Translations under genes and position numbers: made by a program
IMG/VR virus record: IMGVR_UViG_3300027749_000432
Coordinates: 1 to 26,830 of that record
Origin: a virus
Direction: 5' to 3' (one strand)
DNA length: 26,830 bases
Notes under the pieces: model-generated
The model's database searches: none
The model's input: only the letters and a program-made list of their open reading frames with translations
What the model was told of the DNA's origin: nothing
Shown here: positions 22,850 through 26,830 of the stretch, piece after piece
Numbering within the stretch: position 1 is the first letter of the stretch
How the letters are laid out: every line of letters begins with the position of its first letter

Positions 22850-22886
22850 ACCCTACCTAGACCGAGTATATCAGCCTAGGTAGGGT
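22850..22886 (-). terminator. Long hairpin after the 360-residue virion gene
   Basis: Minus-strand ACCCTACCTAG pairs perfectly with CTAGGTAGGGT. Five further pairs (with G-T pairs) can extend it to 16 pairs with a TATAC loop. It is followed only by TTCCTAC, so it is a weak terminator or an mRNA-stabilising hairpin. It lies 18 bases after the stop. Confidence 0.6.
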
Positions 22887-22904
22887 CCTGGGGGTTAATT
22901 TATA

Positions 22905-23987
22905 TTAGTTCTTCGTGAACTCAACTGCGTAGTTCAGACCAGAAAGCTTAGTTCCGGTTGATGCAGTAACGACTGACAAGTACACGTGTGAACCTGCCTT
23001 GATAACGTTGTTTAGACGTGAGTCGTTGCTGTACGCAGCAGAAGCAGGGCCAAACTGAGCTGTAGTAGCAGCAGCTGGTACAAGCTGATCTGTACCGTAT
23101 GCCCAGAAAGCCTTTGAAGGAACTGGGGTGTAGTCTGCTGCAACGTTAAGGTCAGAAACAGCCTGCTGATCCTGAACAGGAGCTGCAAGGGTACCAACGT
23201 TCAAAGTCTGAGCTAAACCAGTACCAACAGGTGACTTAAAGGTTGGGAATACCTTCACACCAGTTGGGCTAGTGATTGCGCCTGAACCAACAGTGTTAGC
23301 TGAACCACTAAGAACAATGCTGATATCTACCTTAAATTGAGTAGAGCTAACAATGCTAGTAACTTTAGCAGCGTTAGTGATTGTGTAATCAGTAGTAGCA
23401 CCGGTAATGGCACCAGTTGTTACGTAATCGCCAACCTTTAGGTTATGTGCGTTAGATGTAGTAAACGTGTAAACGCCGCTTGCATTAGATAGACCACTAG
23501 CAGCAATCAGTGGAAGCTGGTAGTTAGCAGCAGTAGTGATGGTGAACGTTGTGGTGTCAGCTACAGAAGCAACTGGCTTATCAGTTAGGTTGAATGCTGG
23601 GTTGAAGAAGTTAGTAAGTTTGATTACTGAAGAAGTGCTCAAACCATGGTTAGACGTTGTTGTACCGGTCCAAGTAATACCGTCAGCTGTAGCCAAAGTG
23701 TCTACAATTTTTGGAAGTGACGAGTAGTTGTATGAACGTGCGTAAACAGACGGGGTTGTTGGTGGAACTACCTTAACATTGAAGGAAGTACCAGTTGTAG
23801 TTCCTGCGGTACCAGCGTATAGCTGAACACCCTGAACTTCTAGGTCGCAAGGGGCGATAAGAAGAAAAATATCTCCGTTTGCAACCGTATTGCTTGAAAG
23901 TGCATTGGTAAGAGTACTGTTAGCAGATGAAGCCGGGGCTTGTCCACTACCAGAAACTACGAATGCATTTGCATCGAATATCGACAT
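22905..23987 (-). CDS. 360-residue beta-rich virion protein with two inserted modules
   Basis: Residues 1-100 and 245-360 read as the two halves of one beta-sandwich protein: SANSTLTNALSSNTVANGDI, FLLIAPCDLEVQGVQLYAGT, SFNVKVVPPTTP, then AQTLNVGTLA, RLNNVIKAGSHVYLSVVTAS and SGLNYAVEF. Such proteins are common surface or minor head components. Between them, residues 104-222 hold two copies of the 'HGL/HNL' beta module, GITWTGTTTSNHGLSTSSVI and GVYTFTTSNAHNLKVGDYVT, that also occurs in the sheath and adaptor. AAAGG precedes the ATG and a hairpin follows the stop, consistent with high expression. I infer a virion role; the exact place is unknown. Confidence 0.65.
   Translation of the reverse strand: MSIFDANAFVVSGSGQAPASSANSTLTNALSSNTVANGDIFLLIAPCDLEVQGVQLYAGTAGTTTGTSFNVKVVPPTTPSVYARSYNYSSLPKIVDTLATADGITWTGTTTSNHGLSTSSVIKLTNFFNPAFNLTDKPVASVADTTTFTITTAANYQLPLIAASGLSNASGVYTFTTSNAHNLKVGDYVTTGAITGATTDYTITNAAKVTSIVSSTQFKVDISIVLSGSANTVGSGAITSPTGVKVFPTFKSPVGTGLAQTLNVGTLAAPVQDQQAVSDLNVAADYTPVPSKAFWAYGTDQLVPAAATTAQFGPASAAYSNDSRLNNVIKAGSHVYLSVVTASTGTKLSGLNYAVEFTKN
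23322..23678 (-). repeat. Two tandem beta modules in the 360-residue virion protein
   Basis: Residues about 104-222. Copy one has TWTGTTTSNHGLSTSSVIKL and then VADTTTFTIT; copy two has YTFTTSNAHNLKVGDYVTTG and then VSSTQFKVDI. They are related to each other and, more distantly, to the sheath and adaptor modules. Confidence 0.6.
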
Positions 23988-24014
23988 ATGTTTATTACCT
24001 TTTTCTCTAGAGGG

Positions 24015-24449
24015 TTATTTTGTGCTAGCCTTGAGTTGCCATGCCCATTTCTGATGCATGTCAATTCTTTCCGCGATGAAGTTAGCAATTCCTTGCTCGT
24101 CAGCATCATTAGCGGTATGAAAAACGGTTTTGAGTTTTTCGATTACCTTACCGTTTGCTTCCAGCAAATCTTTTGCCATGGCCACCGGCTTGGTCGGAAC
24201 CTTGCTATCTTCTAGCGAGGCCAACTTTAGTAGTGTATCTAATTTAAACGGGGCGTACTCGTCTAACTTACGAATATTTTCCGCAATTGGATCTATCGAA
24301 GAATACACGTCTTCGTAGATATTTTCAAATAATTCGTGGTAGGCGGCAAAATCCTCACCTTCAACGTTCCAGTGGTACCCATGGGTACGGAAGTAAAATA
24401 CAGTAACATCGCCTAGTAATTCACTAAGTTCTTTAGGTAGGTCGCTCAT
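24015..24449 (-). CDS. Dps / ferritin-like protein
   Basis: A 144-residue four-helix protein of the Dps family. The N-terminal helix LLGDVTVFYFRTHGYHWNVE leads to the ferroxidase site: H26, H38, E42, D53 and E57, which align with E. coli Dps H51, H63, D67, D78 and E82. The DPIAENIR segment is classic. Dps dodecamers oxidise and store iron with peroxide and can protect DNA. At 144 residues it is shorter than E. coli Dps (167) and lacks a long Lys-rich N-terminal tail, so DNA binding is uncertain. TAAGGA precedes the ATG. Phage-encoded Dps might protect the genome or the infected cell from oxidative damage. Confidence 0.88.
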   Translation of the reverse strand: MSDLPKELSELLGDVTVFYFRTHGYHWNVEGEDFAAYHELFENIYEDVYSSIDPIAENIRKLDEYAPFKLDTLLKLASLEDSKVPTKPVAMAKDLLEANGKVIEKLKTVFHTANDADEQGIANFIAERIDMHQKWAWQLKASTK

Positions 24450-24457
24450 TTATTTCC

Positions 24458-24736
24458 TTAGCTACAGTGGCAATCCCAAGCCCGTAAGGACTTGTTGATA
24501 CGGCTATCTGGATCGTGGGCCGTCTTAGAAGAAGTATTCTTTCTTCTCATACCACACATCCTACAGCAAAATGATTTTCTTCTCGCAGCTGATTTCTCAG
24601 AGTGCGATGCTTCTTTCTTTTTTACTGGATGTTGCAGGTTTGAGCCTGGATGCTCTTTTTCGTAGGACTTGCGTCCTTTTTCATTAAGACCGCCCTTTTC
24701 ACTCTTACCCTCTTTTCGGGTCCAAGCTGCACTCAT
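24458..24736 (-). CDS. DUF6321-like small basic protein
   Basis: The 92-residue sequence SAAWTRKEGKSEKGGLNEKG, RKSYEKEHPGSNLQHPVKKK, then SAARRKSFCCRMCGMRRKN and DPDSRINKSLRAWDC matches a widespread small family (W.R.EGK...GGLN.KGR.SY...) that I recall as DUF6321, found in phages and bacteria. It is very basic, with five cysteines (FCCRMC...DCHC) that might bind metal. The gene starts in a TAATG overlap with the membrane-protein gene and is followed by the Dps gene after eight bases. Its function is unknown; nucleic-acid binding is plausible. Confidence 0.7.
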   Translation of the reverse strand: MSAAWTRKEGKSEKGGLNEKGRKSYEKEHPGSNLQHPVKKKEASHSEKSAARRKSFCCRMCGMRRKNTSSKTAHDPDSRINKSLRAWDCHCS

Positions 24737-24948
24737 TAGCTTACCTTATTAACGCCGTAACGGTTGTCATGTGGATTTAGCCAGTTAATTGCCATAGTTA
24801 CCAAGGCAATGATGGCTACGGAGATAGAAGGGTTTAGATTAAAAGATGCAATGTTATCAACAACATACGCTAAAGCAGCACCAATACCAACCTTAGCGGC
24901 AGTACCCAGTGGGTTCTTTGCTAGAAACTTTAATACTTTATCTTTCAT
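24736..24948 (-). CDS. Small two-helix membrane protein (holin-like)
   Basis: A 70-residue protein with a basic amphipathic start (MKDKVLKFLAKNPLG) and two hydrophobic segments: about 16-33 (TAAKVGIGAALAYVVDNI) and 41-57 (SISVAIIALVTMAINWL). The tail is polar (NPHDNRYGVNKVS). Size and layout fit class II holins or other small phage membrane proteins. No endolysin is visible in the window, so the lysis role is only a possibility. AGGA lies before the ATG. Confidence 0.6.
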   Translation of the reverse strand: MKDKVLKFLAKNPLGTAAKVGIGAALAYVVDNIASFNLNPSISVAIIALVTMAINWLNPHDNRYGVNKVS

Positions 24949-24953
24949 GATTC

Positions 24954-25253
24954 CTACTTCTTTTTTGCTCTATGTTTATTCTCTTTAGCGACGTTTTCGC
25001 TTTTAGAGATAACTCTTAGATTACTCTTAGAGTCATTCTTTTTGTTGTTATCTTTGTGATCAACTTCTTTACCTTTTGCTACCTTACCATTTTTTTGTTC
25101 ATATTCATGTCTAGCTTTGGTAATTGAGGTTGTGTGCCACTTTCCGTCTTCGCCCTTATATTTGCGCACATAGATTGGTCTACCACCATTAGCGGCAGAT
25201 CCCTTGTATGGGCCCAGGATGTAAGAGTCTTTACCATGTTTCTTATTAGCCAT
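24954..25253 (-). CDS. HNH nuclease (HNH_3-like)
   Basis: A 99-residue protein. Residues about 55-92 hold the HNH core: KARHEYEQKNGKVAKGKEVD, then HKDNNKKNDSKSNLRVISKS, ENVAKENKHR. VDHKDNNK..N..SNLRVIS.SEN is the typical HNH_3 order, with the central His and Asn in place. The N-terminal part (GRPIYVRKYKGEDGKWH) is a basic strand region. Such small HNH proteins are either free-standing homing nucleases or packaging helpers. It overlaps the previous gene by eight bases and sits in the accessory block. Confidence 0.8.
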   Translation of the reverse strand: MANKKHGKDSYILGPYKGSAANGGRPIYVRKYKGEDGKWHTTSITKARHEYEQKNGKVAKGKEVDHKDNNKKNDSKSNLRVISKSENVAKENKHRAKKK

Positions 25254-25545
25254 TTAGGTCTCTTCTTCCTAATTCATATTCTCTAGCAGCATTAATAAAC
25301 TGCATTGATTTTGTGTTAGCTTCACAGTCATGGCGTTTAGCCTCTGCTTGAAAAGCATCTCTTTTTGTACGGTTTGGTAGTTCTTCTCTTAATTCTTTGG
25401 TCATGCCACACTTATTGCACTCCATTTTTGTAACGTATTCTAAAGACTTATCATCAAAAGAACCCGATACTTTTACTCTCTCATTATAGAGAGTTGCCCC
25501 ACCAGGTAGCTTTCGCTGACCCGGAGTTTTTCTTCTGTTAGCCAT
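25246..25545 (-). CDS. 99-residue putative zinc-binding protein
   Basis: A basic N-terminus (MANRRKTPGQRKLPGGATLY) precedes residues 43-74, which hold ECNKCGMTKELREELPNRTK ... KRHDCEANTK, a CxxC...HxC set that may bind zinc. The C-terminus is helical (FINAAREYELGRRD). It begins in a TAATG overlap with the 70-residue gene before it. No family is recognised; the basic start and finger suggest nucleic-acid contact. Confidence 0.65.
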   Translation of the reverse strand: MANRRKTPGQRKLPGGATLYNERVKVSGSFDDKSLEYVTKMECNKCGMTKELREELPNRTKRDAFQAEAKRHDCEANTKSMQFINAAREYELGRRDLNG

Positions 25546-25757
25546 TAGTTACTCGACTCTCCTTGAACACCCCGACCTACGCTTCGGTAGGTAAAGATAC
25601 TAGCCTTTTCTGTAGCTTTATTCTGATAACTGTCATCTTCATGATCATTATCAGAAAAGTAGTCAAAAGCCTCTCTACCGTTATGGCGAAGGTTTTTCCT
25701 ACTTTTTATTGGCTTTTCGTAAGCTTCGTCAGAAAAGTCTCTATAACTTCTAGACAT
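25545..25757 (-). CDS. Hypothetical 70-residue charged protein
   Basis: A polar protein, MSRSYRDFSDEAYEKPIKSR followed by KNLRHNGREAFDYFSDNDHE, without membrane or metal motifs. It starts three bases after the previous stop and couples to the next gene by TAATG. Composition suggests a mostly disordered protein. It is probably real by spacing; function unknown. Confidence 0.55.
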   Translation of the reverse strand: MSRSYRDFSDEAYEKPIKSRKNLRHNGREAFDYFSDNDHEDDSYQNKATEKASIFTYRSVGRGVQGESSN

Positions 25758-25760
25758 GGC

Positions 25761-26830
25761 TTACTGCAATGTTACGTCTGGTGGAGTACTTCTTGAGGCT
25801 TTGCGTTGGGCCTTCTTCTTTGCTGCATAAGCCGCAATGTCTGCTTCAGTCTCTTCATCACTCTTAACTGTAGGTGCTGGAGCTTGTGGAGCACTAGTGG
25901 TTGAGTATTCACTTAGTGGTGCTTCTGGCTCTTCTTCTACTGTTTCAGGATCACGACGAGGTTGATCAATTGGCATTCCACCAGCTACGCCTGAACCACG
26001 GTTGCCGCCAGTAGCAGCAAGTGGAACAAAGGTACGAGTGTCGCCAGTTACTGTTCCAGCAATCTCAGCAATCTGGTTACCTTGCTCTACCATGTTGTCT
26101 GACAATAGGTCTTGAGTACGTTCTGAAGAACTTGGGCCACGCTCACGTCCTTCAGAAACAAATCCGGCCTGTCCAGGGGTTCTAACACGCTTTTTTTGTC
26201 CCATAGACAAGGATACAATCTTTGCGGCCTCTGACTGCTTGTGAGCACCTAGTACAGCATTTGCAATACGTTCCCAACCAGTTTTTACAGATGCGCCGCG
26301 AGCTTGAGCACGTTCCATACGTTCCTGAGCTCTAGGGCTATTTTCTAAGATATCAGCAATATCATTAGGCATGTCTTTTTGTGCCTTAAAATGCTTAAGA
26401 CCAAGATCAACAAGAGCACCAACCATACTCTTTGTATCAGATGGTAAACCTGCTACACGGAAAGAATCACCAAACTCATCTCCTGGACGACGGAAGTTAC
26501 GAGCACCTGTGTCAATAATTGACTCTATTGGTTCTACTTTTGTACCAATGCGGACTCTAGAAGATCTATCTGAATACGGGCTTTTAAATGTAGTTTCTGA
26601 GTAAACGCCAACTTTACGGTTAACTACTTTTCTAGTAAATGCCGAAGCACTTCCTAAAACTTCCTTAACAGCATCAAGCATCTTACTGCGTGTCAACGCA
26701 CGATGTTCCCTAGCCCCCATAAAGTCACCAAATTCTTTGCGATTTTCTGGAAGATTTGCGTGGGCATTAAGTAGGGAAACTGCATTGATCTGATCTTCAA
26801 TGCCACCTGGCTCTACATATGCAGGGCATT
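25761..26830 (-). CDS. Long protein of unknown function, N-terminus beyond the window
   Basis: The frame is open from the right window edge to the TAA at 25761, giving at least 356 residues. A Met at 26720 is internal: upstream residues PAYVEPGGIEDQINAVSLLN and AHANLPENRKEFGDFM look coding and continue to the edge. The rest is helical and basic (ARALTRSKMLDAVKEV-like stretches, RAQERMERAQARGASVKTGW), then a Pro/Glu/Ala-rich disordered tail (VEEEPEAPLSEYSTTSAPQA) and a Lys/Arg end (AAKKKAQRKASRSTPPDVTL). No family is recognised from this part. It could be a DNA-associated or internal head protein. Confidence 0.7.
   Translation of the reverse strand, partial: CPAYVEPGGIEDQINAVSLLNAHANLPENRKEFGDFMGAREHRALTRSKMLDAVKEVLGSASAFTRKVVNRKVGVYSETTFKSPYSDRSSRVRIGTKVEPIESIIDTGARNFRRPGDEFGDSFRVAGLPSDTKSMVGALVDLGLKHFKAQKDMPNDIADILENSPRAQERMERAQARGASVKTGWERIANAVLGAHKQSEAAKIVSLSMGQKKRVRTPGQAGFVSEGRERGPSSSERTQDLLSDNMVEQGNQIAEIAGTVTGDTRTFVPLAATGGNRGSGVAGGMPIDQPRRDPETVEEEPEAPLSEYSTTSAPQAPAPTVKSDEETEADIAAYAAKKKAQRKASRSTPPDVTLQ

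Overview
The window is part of a contractile-tailed (myovirus) double-stranded DNA phage genome. Every gene I can support lies on the minus strand, so the window reads right to left in transcription order. The set is a complete head and tail-tube morphogenesis block: large terminase, portal, coiled-coil scaffold, HK97-fold capsid, head-tail adaptor, neck and tail-completion proteins, tail sheath, tail tube, a T4 gp26-like tail-assembly protein and the start of a very long tape-measure protein that runs off the left edge. No integrase, repressor, ribosomal RNA or tRNA is visible. The host is an inference. Several small proteins, the capsid and scaffold style and a 39-residue 'CRSGC...DH.SYG.CL' protein resemble those of actinobacterial phages. 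Base composition is moderate to low in G+C (45% in one 60-base line of the capsid gene), which would suit a low-GC, possibly freshwater, actinobacterium better than a soil one.

Layout in transcription order. (1) 26830-22056: accessory and small virion-associated genes. These are a long protein cut at the window edge, small zinc-binding or basic proteins, an HNH nuclease, a two-helix membrane protein, a DUF6321-like protein, a Dps/ferritin-like protein, a 360-residue beta-rich virion protein and several short charged proteins. (2) 22046-14040: packaging and head genes. These are a KTSC-domain protein, two small proteins, terminase large subunit, two small structural candidates, portal, scaffold, major capsid protein and a 123-residue protein. 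RNA hairpins follow several of these genes. (3) 13918-8428: a head-tail adaptor with added beta domains, then a tightly coupled cassette of fibre or lectin-like genes: collagen-like with carbohydrate-binding-like repeats, a C-terminal beta protein, a concanavalin-like lectin on AT-rich DNA, an Mtd-N fibre and an H-type-lectin-like protein. (4) 8431-5989: neck and tail-completion genes plus small proteins. (5) 5979-1: sheath, tube, tail-assembly chaperone with a likely +1 frameshift, and tape measure.

Two features stand out. First, the tail-assembly gene ends at CTT TGA, the same codon pair used for +1 frameshifting in bacterial prfB. A +1 shift there would add 52 residues that look like the missing C-terminal half of the T4 gp26/gp51-type protein, ending in a TAATG junction with the tape measure. 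Second, one beta-rich module (consensus about VTYTT..HGF..GD.V.I.GI ... YNGTYTIT ... FYVAN) recurs in three otherwise unrelated virion proteins, each time apparently inserted inside another fold; in the sheath one copy looks nested within another.
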